NCBI RefSeq assembly: GCF_000768065.1
Contig: NZ_JRKM01000001.1
Coordinates: forward strand, 620,001-684,000
Source: Aquabacterium sp. NJ1
GTDB lineage: Bacteria; Pseudomonadota; Gammaproteobacteria; Burkholderiales; Burkholderiaceae_C
Length of the DNA stretch: 64,000 nucleotides
Direction of reading: 5' to 3'
This document shows, piece by piece, positions 1 through 8,605 of the stretch (position 1 is its first letter; every line of letters starts with the position of its first letter). The notes under the pieces are model-generated. The model saw only the letters and a list, made by a program, of their open reading frames with translations. It had not been told where the DNA came from and made no database searches. The position numbers and the translations under genes are program-made.

Positions 1-1323
1 GGCCAGTTCGGCCGCAGCCTTCTCGTCCATGCCGGGCATGAAGGCGCAGAACTCCTCGCCACCAAAGCGGCACAGCACGTCCTCGGGCCGCATGGCCGCC
101 TTGAGGATCCTGGCCACCTGCTGGATCACCAGATCCCCCACGGCGTGACCATAGGTGTCATTGAAGGACTTGAACTTGTCGATGTCCGTCATGAAGCAGC
201 TCAAGGGCTCGCCGGTCTTCTGCGCGTGGACCAGCATGGGCTCGGCTCGCGCAAAGAAAGCGCGGCGGTTGAAACAACCCGTCATCGGGTCGCAGTTGGC
301 CAGCAACTGCAGCTCTTCGTTCTGCTTCTGGATCTTGTCGCGCGACAACTCCAGCTCCGCCAGGGCCGAGCGCAGGCGGTTGTTGGCCATGTCCAGCTCG
401 GTCACATCATCCAGCGTCACAAGACAACCGCGAGCGTTGCCAGCTGCATCGCGTACGGCGGCGCAGTTGAGCAAGGCTCGGCGAGATTCGCCACCTTCAT
501 GCGTGAGGTCGACCTGCACCCCCAGAATGGGTTCGGTGGTGGTCAACGCGCGCTCCCAGGGGTACTGCGCGTCCACTTCCTTGAGGCCCTTGATCAGCCA
601 GTCCAGTTGCGTGATGCCACGACCCAGCAACACGCCACCTGCCTGAGGATGGAAGCCCCGAAACGCCGAATTGGCCATCAGGATCTGGCCATCAATGTCC
701 AGCACCAGCAGGCCTTCGGTCAAGGTATCGAAGGCGATGCGCACCCGCTCGGGAATCGCTTTGGATGGGTCCAGATGCTGCAGCACGCGCCGCAGATAGA
801 GGTAGAACGCGATGAAGGACGCGGTGCTCAGCGAGATCACCAGCTGCACAGTCGGGTTATTCAACCACCCCATCAACGATGAGGGCCAGGGCGAACGGAA
901 GCCGACCTCCAGCTGCCCCCAGCGCTTGTCACCCGCGTGCAGCGGGACGACCACGGCGTTCAGCGTGGAGGCTCCCAGAGGCGGTGGTTCCCAGGTTTTT
1001 TCATGCTGAGGCGAGGCGGCGAACAGATTGCCCGAGTCACGGCGAACAGCCAGCGATGTGATGTCGCCGCTTTGCTCGACCAGCTCGGTCAACACCGCCT
1101 GCAAGTGCGAGGCGTCCTGATTCTCGTTGAGCGTGCGGCGAACCTGAACCGCCAGGTGCACGGCGACCTGCTCGCGCACCTCCATGGTCATGGCGCGCTT
1201 GTCCGGCAGGATCTTGAGCGCCAGGTCCAGGATCATCAGCAAGCCCAGCAGCATGGACACCAGGCCCATGCTGATGCGCACCGTGGGGCTCAAGGACCAG
1301 CGCTTGCTGGCCGACACCATCAT
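1..1323 (-). CDS. Membrane-bound PAS-GGDEF diguanylate cyclase (3' end outside window)
   Basis: Predicted to make cyclic di-GMP from two GTP at the inner membrane. A first membrane segment lies near residues 15-37 and a second just before a PAS-like sensor region (TEGLLVLDIDGQILMANSAF). A coiled-coil stretch then leads into a GGDEF domain with the active-site motif GGEEF and, five residues before it, an RPED sequence that fits the product-inhibition I-site RxxD. The segment between the two membrane helices would be a periplasmic sensor. The frame runs off the left edge inside the GGDEF domain. I chose the ATG at 1323 because GAAGGA sits six bases before it; an in-frame ATG at 1341 is possible. 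It follows the adaptor gene by about 45 bases and probably belongs to the same transcript. Its target in this locus is unknown. Confidence 0.9.
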   Translation of the reverse strand, partial: MMVSASKRWSLSPTVRISMGLVSMLLGLLMILDLALKILPDKRAMTMEVREQVAVHLAVQVRRTLNENQDASHLQAVLTELVEQSGDITSLAVRRDSGNLFAASPQHEKTWEPPPLGASTLNAVVVPLHAGDKRWGQLEVGFRSPWPSSLMGWLNNPTVQLVISLSTASFIAFYLYLRRVLQHLDPSKAIPERVRIAFDTLTEGLLVLDIDGQILMANSAFRGFHPQAGGVLLGRGITQLDWLIKGLKEVDAQYPWERALTTTEPILGVQVDLTHEGGESRRALLNCAAVRDAAGNARGCLVTLDDVTELDMANNRLRSALAELELSRDKIQKQNEELQLLANCDPMTGCFNRRAFFARAEPMLVHAQKTGEPLSCFMTDIDKFKSFNDTYGHAVGDLVIQQVARILKAAMRPEDVLCRFGGEEFCAFMPGMDEKAAAELA

Positions 1324-1368
1324 GGCTTTTCCTTCGGCCATGCAAGCGCCTCGCCGTGATCCACTGGC

Positions 1369-2622
1369 TCAGCGCACGCTGGCCAGACGCACGCCACCAA
1401 CGGGCAGCGGTGCTGCCTTGGGTGTGGCAGGCCGGCCTGCATCGGCCATGACGGGCCGAGGCGAGCTGATCACGTCCTGACGCGCCAGCGAAGGCATGTG
1501 CACGGTCATGGCCATCACGGTGTAAGGGCGGGACAAGGGCTTTCTGGTGGCGACGGGCACCGGCGCGTCGCCCACCAACCAGTGCCTGCCGGGCGAGGTC
1601 TTGCCCAGTTCGGCCATGGCGAGCTTCAAGGTGGATGAGACGAAGCGGTGAGGCTGCGCAGATGCGGGCGCGGCGTGTGCCAGCGCGCGCGTCAGTGGCG
1701 CAGACACCGTGACCACACCCGGGCGCGGCGGCTCGACGGTCTGCGGCCAGCGCGCTGGCGCCACCTGGCCAGCAGCGGAAGGCGGGGGCAGCACGCCGGG
1801 GGCGCCGGAAGGGGCAGGATCGGCCGCGCCAAAGGCGATGCGACACCGCACCCCTGATGGAATGCGGTTACCAGGATTGGGCAGGCTCAGGCGCACGCGG
1901 AAGCTGTTGGAGGCCGGGTCGATCACGCGGTCAACCAGCGTCACCTTGGCCGACAGCACCGCGTAATCCGGCAGATCGGTCTTGACGGTTGCGACCTGGC
2001 CAGCCGCGATGGTGCCGAACTGCACCGCCGGCACGATGGCTTCAATGCGCAAGGGGTCGATGCGGGCCACGCGCACCACAGGCTCGCGCTCGATGCGCTC
2101 GCCCTCGGTGCGGTAGCGCTCCACCACCAGGCCCGCGAAGGGGCTGCGCACCTCGCGCTGGCTCAATTGGGCACTGGAGAGCTGAAACTCGCGCTGCGCC
2201 ACGCGCTGGGTCTCGCGGGCTTGCTCCACGCGCTGCTCGGCCACGCGCGCCTCGGCTTCGGCCTGGTCCAGCGCCTGGTCGGACACAAAGTCCCGCCTCA
2301 CCAGGTCCTTGGTACGCTCCAGCTTGCGGCGGGCCAGCTCATAGGCGGCCGCGGCCTGCTGGGTCTCGGCATCTGCCTTGGCCTTGGCCTCGGCCACCGA
2401 CAGGGAGGCACGCTCGACCTGGGCACTCAGGCGCGCCACCAGTTGCCCGGCGGCCACCACATCACCACGCTCGACATGCAGCTTCTCGATCACACCGGTG
2501 GATTGGCTGCCCACATCGGCGACACGGTCCGGTTCGATCAGGCAGCCCAACATGTCAGCATGGCTGCACCCCCACCAGCTCAGGCCGGTGGCGGTGATCA
2601 CGCTCAAAGCTTTCTTGTTCAC
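1369..2622 (-). CDS. HlyD/RND-type periplasmic adaptor (membrane fusion) protein
   Basis: A periplasmic adaptor of the HlyD/AcrA class. An N-terminal hydrophobic segment is followed by the first half of a lipoyl-like domain (GVIEKLHVERGDVVAAGQ), a long Ala/Glu/Arg-rich coiled coil (about residues 65-150), the second lipoyl half (REVRSPFAGLVVERYRTEG) and a beta-barrel domain. The last 150 residues are Pro/Ala-rich and look unstructured, which is unusual for the family. I chose the GTG at 2622 because AGGAG precedes it at good spacing; the longer in-frame ATG at 2646 has no such site. No inner-membrane RND pump is nearby. Instead it lies downstream of the SecA-like and M50 genes, so it may be a part of that export module rather than of a drug pump. 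Adaptor class is certain; partner is inferred. Confidence 0.85.
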   Translation of the reverse strand: MNKKALSVITATGLSWWGCSHADMLGCLIEPDRVADVGSQSTGVIEKLHVERGDVVAAGQLVARLSAQVERASLSVAEAKAKADAETQQAAAAYELARRKLERTKDLVRRDFVSDQALDQAEAEARVAEQRVEQARETQRVAQREFQLSSAQLSQREVRSPFAGLVVERYRTEGERIEREPVVRVARIDPLRIEAIVPAVQFGTIAAGQVATVKTDLPDYAVLSAKVTLVDRVIDPASNSFRVRLSLPNPGNRIPSGVRCRIAFGAADPAPSGAPGVLPPPSAAGQVAPARWPQTVEPPRPGVVTVSAPLTRALAHAAPASAQPHRFVSSTLKLAMAELGKTSPGRHWLVGDAPVPVATRKPLSRPYTVMAMTVHMPSLARQDVISSPRPVMADAGRPATPKAAPLPVGGVRLASVR

Positions 2623-2640
2623 TTGGATGCTCCTGCTCGA

Positions 2641-2672
2641 GCACAAATGGTCGATGGCGACGATATTTGTGC
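2641..2672. promoter_or_regulatory. Inverted repeat before the third adaptor gene
   Basis: GCACAAAT at 2641-2648 and ATTTGTGC at 2665-2672 form a perfect 8-base inverted repeat with a 16-base gap, about 20 bases ahead of the adaptor start. A second small hairpin (CGGATC/GATCCG, 2699-2714) lies between it and the SecA-like stop codon. This could be a regulator-binding site or an RNA stem inside the operon. No promoter boxes are convincing. Confidence 0.3.
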
Positions 2673-2731
2673 ACGTAAACAGGATGATCGGCGTGCATCG
2701 GATCGCGTGATCCGTGAATAAGCCACGCCTG

Positions 2732-4738
2732 TCAGGCCCAATCTTCCCGGCCGGCCATGGCCAGATGTCGGGCCATCAGGGATTCGGTGAGCAACATGTT
2801 CCAACGGCGCCGACGGGATCGCGCCTCTGCCTCCATCTGGGCCTGCTCACAAAGCCATTGCCGCAAGGGCGCGCCCCCCAGACCGGCCCGCACCACGCGC
2901 GCTGCCAGACCCAGCCAGCCAGAGCCGGCCCACTCGCGCCAGCAATGGTCTTCCCAGCTGAGGATGGTTTCGCAGCTGCCCGGCAGGCCCTGACGTGCAC
3001 AGCGGCCAATCAGCTGCCGGTCAATGCGCCGGGACCGGTTCAGGTTGGTGTTGATCACGTGCAGCCCTCCGTTGGCAATGGCCTCGTCGGACAGGTGCAC
3101 GTCCGTGCCCCGCCCCGCCATGTGCGTGGCCACAGTGATGCGCCCAGCCTGCCCGGCCTGGGCCACCACGCTTTGCTCCTGCTGCCCCAGGGCCTCGTCC
3201 TGACGGGCATTGAGCATCTGGTGAGGCACGCCCATCAGCATCAAGGCACGTGACACGGCGTCGGAGTCCGCCACCGAATCCGTCCCGATGAGCACAGGCC
3301 GCCCACGCATGGACTGCGCACGCGCGCGCTCGACCACCAAGGCCCACTTCTGGGCGGCCATGTCCACGATCCGGATGCCCAGCATCTCCCGGCGCGAAGG
3401 CACGCGCAAGGGCACCTTGCAGGTCGGCAGGCCATACACGCGCAGCATCTCGGCGCGGTCTTCATACAGCGTGCCGCTCAAGCCGGCCAGGCGCAAATAG
3501 CGCGGGAAGAAGGACTGGTAGCTCGTCTGCGTGAGCGTTTCGTTTTCCGGCTGAGGGGGCACGCCTTCCTTGATGGCGATCATCTGGTGCAGCCCTCGGG
3601 ACCAAGATCGGCCTACCGCCAGCCGCCCTGTGGTGTCATCGATGATGTGGATGGCCTCGTCGCGCACCAGGTAGTGCACGTCCTTGCGGAACACATGCAG
3701 GGCCTGCAGCGCGCAAATCACCTGCTCATGCCGATAGCGCCGCCAGCGCCAGGGTCCCTGCAGGCTGTCACCCAGCTGGTCCAGCTGCTGCTGGCCCGCG
3801 TCCGTCAGGCGCACCTGCATGTCCGCCGAGCAGACATAGTCCACATCGGCCTGGAGCTTGCGCGCCAGAAACAAGGAGAGCCGGTAGCGTTGATCGGCCT
3901 CACGGACATCCGCCGCACGCGCCAGGATCAAAGGGGTGCAGGCCTCGTCGATCAGGATGCTGTCGGCCTCGTCCACCACGGCCATGCACAGCCCGCGCAG
4001 CACCATGGCGTCCAGGTCACCGACGGTGCGCGCGGCACGGTCGCGCAGGTGGTCGAAAGCCACCTCCTTGGCCGTCACGTGCACCACATCCGCCAGGTAG
4101 GCTTGCTTGCGCTCGGCCGGCGTGCTGGATGCCGTCACATAAGCCACCCTCAGGCCCAGTGCCGTGTAAATGGGCTCCAGCTGTTCTGCATCACGGCGCG
4201 CCAGGTAGTCATTGGCCGTCAACACATGCACAGGAATGCCCGCCATGGCCGCCGTGGCTGCGGTCAACAGCACGGTCAAGGTCTTGCCCTCGCCCGTTGC
4301 CATCTCGGCCAGGCGTTGGCCCAGCATCCACCAGCCGGCCAGCAATTGCACGTCGTGCAACTCGAAGCCCAGCTGCTCGTGCACCACCAGCGTCAACAGG
4401 CCAAAACACCTGGCGCTCAAGGCTTCGGTCAGGCCCTTGCTGCCCAGGCTCACGCGCAAGGTCTGCAGTGCATGAGCCCTGGCCAATGCCGGCATGCTGG
4501 CCCACTCCTTGCGGGCCAGGCGAACGTCGCGCAGGAATCGCTGGTTACGCGTGGCCGTCGGATGGGGCGCCGCCACCCACCATGCCTGCAACCAGGCCAG
4601 CATCGGGCTGCGCGAACGTGAAGGCAGATCCTGCAAGGGATACGCGCCGTGCACAGGCCCAGGGCGAGGCACCACGGCCCCGGTCTCCATCCGATCAGAC
4701 CAGGTGCCCGGTGCCGTGGATCGGGGCAAGGCCTTCAT
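2732..4738 (-). CDS. SecA-like DEAD-motor ATPase, shortened paralog
   Basis: A 668-residue relative of the preprotein translocase motor SecA, which is normally near 900 residues. Walker A is ATGEGKT at residues 147-153, the DEAD box follows at 256-259 (VVDEADSILIDEA), and helicase motif VI is kept (HMAGRGTD, then SRRIDRQLIGRCARQG with the arginine pair). The N-terminal 60 residues are basic and Pro-rich, unlike SecA. The C-terminal scaffold region is cut short, and the Cys-rich zinc tail that binds SecB is absent. Some usually invariant positions differ (TNLNRSRRID where SecA has TERHESRRID). It overlaps the upstream M50 gene by four bases (ATGA), so the two are translated together. I infer a specialised export motor rather than the housekeeping SecA. 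Substrate unknown. Confidence 0.85.
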   Translation of the reverse strand: MKALPRSTAPGTWSDRMETGAVVPRPGPVHGAYPLQDLPSRSRSPMLAWLQAWWVAAPHPTATRNQRFLRDVRLARKEWASMPALARAHALQTLRVSLGSKGLTEALSARCFGLLTLVVHEQLGFELHDVQLLAGWWMLGQRLAEMATGEGKTLTVLLTAATAAMAGIPVHVLTANDYLARRDAEQLEPIYTALGLRVAYVTASSTPAERKQAYLADVVHVTAKEVAFDHLRDRAARTVGDLDAMVLRGLCMAVVDEADSILIDEACTPLILARAADVREADQRYRLSLFLARKLQADVDYVCSADMQVRLTDAGQQQLDQLGDSLQGPWRWRRYRHEQVICALQALHVFRKDVHYLVRDEAIHIIDDTTGRLAVGRSWSRGLHQMIAIKEGVPPQPENETLTQTSYQSFFPRYLRLAGLSGTLYEDRAEMLRVYGLPTCKVPLRVPSRREMLGIRIVDMAAQKWALVVERARAQSMRGRPVLIGTDSVADSDAVSRALMLMGVPHQMLNARQDEALGQQEQSVVAQAGQAGRITVATHMAGRGTDVHLSDEAIANGGLHVINTNLNRSRRIDRQLIGRCARQGLPGSCETILSWEDHCWREWAGSGWLGLAARVVRAGLGGAPLRQWLCEQAQMEAEARSRRRRWNMLLTESLMARHLAMAGREDWA

Positions 4739-6903
4739 GCCCCACCCTGCACATCCGAAAAGTGCTTGAGGAAGAGTTGCCGGGCCCTGATCGCCCAGGT
4801 CTGCAGCAAGGGACGGGGCACCAGTTCCAGCTTGACCTTGGCCAGGCCACCTGCACGCGGAATATGCTCATTGAGCACCACGTCCATGGCGAACGTGGGC
4901 TCGGCCGGTTTGAGGCTGTCTGCATCGGTGGGGTCCGTGGGCACCGGCCCGCCCACCTTGTTGCCCAAGGCTGGCGAAGGCAGGCGCTCCACGGCCGCTG
5001 GCGTCTGGCCCAATGGCTTCGCCACGAGGGTCTTGCCCGGGCGCTCGCGCAGCATCACCTCCACGCGCTTGAGGCGTTCACGCACATCGTCGATGTCGCG
5101 CTGCGAGATCACGACACGCACAACCGTGGGCGCATCCGACATCACATAGGCGAGCAACTGCCCTCGGCTGACCTGACGCTGATCCAGGTCCTCCTGGCGT
5201 GACAACACGAACTCGCCTGGCTGCACCGCACGCAACACCTGGTTGGCCAGATCCTCGTCGATCTTGCCCAGTTGGGCGTAGTCACGGGCCAAGGCCTGCT
5301 GGGCATTGCTCACCTTGAGCGGCTCGGCCCCGAAGGCCGCATTCAGCTCGGCACGCGACCCGTCGATCTGCGCCATCAGGATGGCGCGTTGCGTGAGCAG
5401 CACCGGGTCACGCAGCCGGATCAGCGCCTGCCCCGGCATGACGCGTTGACCGCTTTGCACCAGCACCGCCTCGACTTCGGCGTCGCTGGTGGCCCGAACC
5501 TGTGCATCAGGCGGCAGCCAGACCACACCATCGGCCACCACGGAGGAAGGCACGGGCACCAGCGCCAGCATGGCCATGGCGCCTGCGGTCATCAGCACGC
5601 CACCCCAGGCCGCCTGCAGCCGGACCGACTCGAACCCCGGCGCTTGCTGCAGGCTGCTCACCCATTGGCGACACGGTTGCAGCACCAGGCTCCAGATCAT
5701 CCAGGCCAGGATGCCCAGGCCCATCCACGAAGCCTTGTCCGCCGCCCAGCCCACCATCACGGCGCTGACCATCAGGCGATAGCCCCATGAGGCCGGCGCA
5801 TACAGCTGCAACAGCCAGCGCGACAAGCGGTCGCTTTCCGAGTGCCCCTGGTGCTCATGCGGCATGCGCAACACCCATGCCACCACACGCAGCCACCACT
5901 GCTCATTGGCGCGGGTGCTGCGCTGGGCCAGGTTGGGCAGATCGAGCATGTCGCAGGCCACGAAATAGCCATCGAACTTCATGAGCGGGTTGCCATTGAA
6001 CAGCAGGGTGGACAAGCCGCCCAGCGTCATCAGGGTGAAGGCCAGTTCGCGCACCACGCCGTCCTCCACCACCAGCCACAAGCCCAGCCCCACGGCCGCC
6101 AGCGTCGTCTCCACCATGATGCCGGCGGCCGCCACGAGAGCGCGCTGCACACGGCTGGTCAGCCGGTTCGATGCCGAAGCATCCACATAAGGCATGGGCA
6201 CGAGCATGAAGAAGTTGACGCCGACTTCGGGCACCTCGCAGCCGAAGCGCCGCAACATCAAGGCGTGCCCCAGTTCATGCACGCCCTTCATCAGGGGATA
6301 CATGACCCACACCGTGGCCAGAAAACGGGGCGTCAGAAAGTGGACATGGCCATAAACAGCAAGCTCAGGCCAGTTGAACCAGGCCCCCAGCAAGGCGACG
6401 ATGGCCAGGGCCACCCAGGCCGCAAAGGCCGTGGGCGTGAACAAGCCGCGCACATGCGGAAACAGCTGCTCCAGCATGGCCGAAGGGTTGAACAAGCCCA
6501 GCCTGAAAGACAGCGGATTGAGCTTGGCGCGCCTTTCGCGGCGCAAGCGTTCCTCGCCCATGTCCATCAGCTGGCGGACATCGGGGGTGACTTCAGCCTG
6601 CACCAGGCCCGCGTCCGTCAGTTGCCCCAGGATGCGGATGACGTCGTGCTGCGAAGGGGCTTCATCGCCCTGTTGTTGCAGCAGCGACTGCCAGATTTCG
6701 TCCACCGTGAACCGGCCGTCCAGGCGCCCGACCAGCTCGAACGCCTGGGCGTTGACACGGTGATAGCGCCCGGTAACCTGGTTGTGCAGCACATACCAGG
6801 CCTGCCCGCGGGTGCTCTGCATGCGCACATTGACGTGCGCGCGCAAGCGCGGGTGCAGCTTCGCGATGCGGTACCAGTAGGGCGACAGCAAGGCTTCCTG
6901 CAT
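4735..6903 (-). CDS. PqqD-like / M50 (site-2 protease-like) / HlyD fusion membrane protein
   Basis: A 722-residue inner-membrane protein with three parts. Residues 1-105 resemble the PqqD-type peptide-binding fold (RVNAQAFELVGRLDGRFTVD). Residues 150-400 are a multi-pass M50 metalloprotease: zinc motif HELGH at 209-213 and the second motif NPLMKFDG at 304-312, both intact. Residues 430-600 are a HlyD-like lipoyl/coiled-coil adaptor (VVADGVVWLPPDA; EVEAVLVQSGQRVMPGQALI). This layout matches the YydH/peptide zinc metalloprotease group seen with exporters. It lies nine bases after the GAF-HlyD gene and overlaps the SecA-like gene, so the three form one translational unit. It may clip or hold a leader during export; that role is inference. 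Confidence 0.88.
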   Translation of the reverse strand: MQEALLSPYWYRIAKLHPRLRAHVNVRMQSTRGQAWYVLHNQVTGRYHRVNAQAFELVGRLDGRFTVDEIWQSLLQQQGDEAPSQHDVIRILGQLTDAGLVQAEVTPDVRQLMDMGEERLRRERRAKLNPLSFRLGLFNPSAMLEQLFPHVRGLFTPTAFAAWVALAIVALLGAWFNWPELAVYGHVHFLTPRFLATVWVMYPLMKGVHELGHALMLRRFGCEVPEVGVNFFMLVPMPYVDASASNRLTSRVQRALVAAAGIMVETTLAAVGLGLWLVVEDGVVRELAFTLMTLGGLSTLLFNGNPLMKFDGYFVACDMLDLPNLAQRSTRANEQWWLRVVAWVLRMPHEHQGHSESDRLSRWLLQLYAPASWGYRLMVSAVMVGWAADKASWMGLGILAWMIWSLVLQPCRQWVSSLQQAPGFESVRLQAAWGGVLMTAGAMAMLALVPVPSSVVADGVVWLPPDAQVRATSDAEVEAVLVQSGQRVMPGQALIRLRDPVLLTQRAILMAQIDGSRAELNAAFGAEPLKVSNAQQALARDYAQLGKIDEDLANQVLRAVQPGEFVLSRQEDLDQRQVSRGQLLAYVMSDAPTVVRVVISQRDIDDVRERLKRVEVMLRERPGKTLVAKPLGQTPAAVERLPSPALGNKVGGPVPTDPTDADSLKPAEPTFAMDVVLNEHIPRAGGLAKVKLELVPRPLLQTWAIRARQLFLKHFSDVQGGA

Positions 6904-6912
6904 GGCCTGCGT

Positions 6913-8433
6913 TCAAAGGAAAGTCCAGGCCTGCATGCTCAGCCATTGCCAGGCGCGGTCTGCTGCACGCCACAGCAAGGGCCTGGGCGGCATGTCGATG
7001 CGGGCCACACCCTGCAGACCAGGGCGCAGGCCCTTTGCGCCGGCGCCAGCCCCCGTGGGCAGGGCCTCGATCTCATAGCGCACACCGTTGGGCGTGGACC
7101 TCGCCACAGGCGTCACGCGGTTGAGCATCAAACCAATGGTCTGATCGGGCATGGCCGCCAGACGCAGGCGTGCCATCTGCCCCTTGCTCAGGCTCGCGAT
7201 GTCGCTCTCATCAATGTCCAGCACCACGCGCCAATCGAGGCCGGGCGCCAGCGTCAACAGGTTGTCGCCACGCTTGACCGGCGCACCCAGCTGCTGACGA
7301 AGGTCCCCGGCAATGACCACGCCATCGAAAGGCGACACGATCTTCAGGCGCGCAATCTGCTGCTCGATGAGCGACATCTGCGCCCTCGCCTCGTTCAGCT
7401 TGGATTGCGCCATGACGGCCTGGGCGCGGTCGCCCCGTGCAAAGGCCTCGGCAAAGGCGTTCTCGTGCTGGGCGGCCTCGGCGGCACGGGCACGCAAGCT
7501 GCTCTGCAACTCGTCGTCGGACATCTCGGCCAGCACCTGGCCCGCCTTGACCACATCACCCGCATGCACATGCGCCTCGCGCAAGTAGCCATCTTGCGGC
7601 GCGCTCATCACACGCTGCACGGCCCCTTCCAGGCGCGCCGTGGCGGTGACCTGATAAGGCAGCGGCAAGCCAATGCCGAAAGACATGATGCCGAAGAAGG
7701 CCAGCACGGACCAACGCAAAGGCCGCTCACGCGGGTCGGCCAGACGCAGCCGCAGCGACTCCACCCAGCCGCGCCCCCGCTCGTACCAGGGCTGCTCCAG
7801 CCGGTAGCGCAGGCTCAGGGCCGGCGCCATGAGCTCGGCCAGCCGCGTCAGCCAGGCCAGGTCTTCGTTACTGAACACCTTGGCCGCCTGCTGCTGCCCG
7901 AAGGAGATCGGGCGCAGGGAATCGACCTGCGTGGTGCGCTCCAGCGTCAAGGTGCCCATGATCACGCCGTCTTGCGCCAGAGGCACCGTGACCAGGCCCG
8001 ACAGCCCCTGCACCCGGCTTAAAGTCTGGTGCGCCATGGTGATGGCACTGGTGGGATCTGCGCCCTGCAGCAAAGGCCAGCTCAGCATCTTCTGCTGGTG
8101 CGCAGCCTCCAGCATGGCCTGGTGCAACTCCGGCAAGGCCACGCCCTCTTCCAGCAACACGCCATCGGACAGCACCCGCAAGCGCAGCGTCTGCCCGCTG
8201 ACCCAGCCCAGCGACACGCGATGACATTGCATCTGCTGATTGAGCAAGGTCGCAAACGCCCCGGCGCCGGACGTCCAGTCCTTCTCGGCCAGAAACGCCT
8301 GCAGACAAGCGACCGCCGCGGAGTCGTTTGGCGCAAAAACGGGCGGCACCTCTCCCGGCGCCTCGGTGGGCGCCACAGGCGTGGCCGGCTGTTGCTCAGC
8401 CGGCTTCGGTCGAGGCGAAACGATGGTGCTCAA
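6913..8433 (-). CDS. GAF-domain HlyD-like adaptor protein
   Basis: A 506-residue protein with a Pro-rich N-terminus (residues 1-35), a GAF-like sensory domain (about 40-200), a single membrane segment at about 241-258, and then a periplasmic HlyD-type adaptor: lipoyl half (QDGYLREAHVHAGDVVKAGQ), a short helical hairpin, lipoyl half (LKIVSPFDGVVIAG) and beta barrel. Placing a cytoplasmic GAF domain on a periplasmic adaptor suggests signal-controlled export. The start is a TTG with AGGA eight bases upstream; no better ATG exists in frame. It is the first gene of the leftward operon and is divergent from the response regulator. Confidence 0.85.
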   Translation of the reverse strand: MSTIVSPRPKPAEQQPATPVAPTEAPGEVPPVFAPNDSAAVACLQAFLAEKDWTSGAGAFATLLNQQMQCHRVSLGWVSGQTLRLRVLSDGVLLEEGVALPELHQAMLEAAHQQKMLSWPLLQGADPTSAITMAHQTLSRVQGLSGLVTVPLAQDGVIMGTLTLERTTQVDSLRPISFGQQQAAKVFSNEDLAWLTRLAELMAPALSLRYRLEQPWYERGRGWVESLRLRLADPRERPLRWSVLAFFGIMSFGIGLPLPYQVTATARLEGAVQRVMSAPQDGYLREAHVHAGDVVKAGQVLAEMSDDELQSSLRARAAEAAQHENAFAEAFARGDRAQAVMAQSKLNEARAQMSLIEQQIARLKIVSPFDGVVIAGDLRQQLGAPVKRGDNLLTLAPGLDWRVVLDIDESDIASLSKGQMARLRLAAMPDQTIGLMLNRVTPVARSTPNGVRYEIEALPTGAGAGAKGLRPGLQGVARIDMPPRPLLWRAADRAWQWLSMQAWTFL

Positions 8434-8605
8434 GGTGGCGGTCCTGGCTCACACACATGGGGGTGTCGGGCTTTTTAGCCCGGCTTGCCCCTATGATCTG
8501 AAAATCTCAAGCGGCCGATACCTTGAAAAACGGAGAAAGTTCACGCCTTGACAGGGATTCGGGTGGGTTCACGGTGGCTGCAAACCAAGATTTCAGGAGT
8601 TATTC
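8434..8605. promoter_or_regulatory. Divergent intergenic region, export operon / two-component genes
   Basis: This 172-base gap must hold promoters for both the leftward export operon and the rightward regulator pair. It contains a small hairpin (GGGCT/AGCCC near 8468-8482). A TTGACA at about 8552 could be a -35 box, but no good -10 box follows it. AGGAG lies seven bases before the regulator ATG. The position suggests the response regulator may bind here. Confidence 0.4.

Noticed and set aside
145..882. Plus-strand frame of 245 codons over the diguanylate cyclase
   Set aside because: It is the antisense of a clear PAS-GGDEF coding sequence and has no recognisable domain.
1369..2622. Multidrug RND efflux adaptor
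   Set aside because: No RND pump or outer-membrane partner is adjacent; the context is the SecA/M50/HlyD module.
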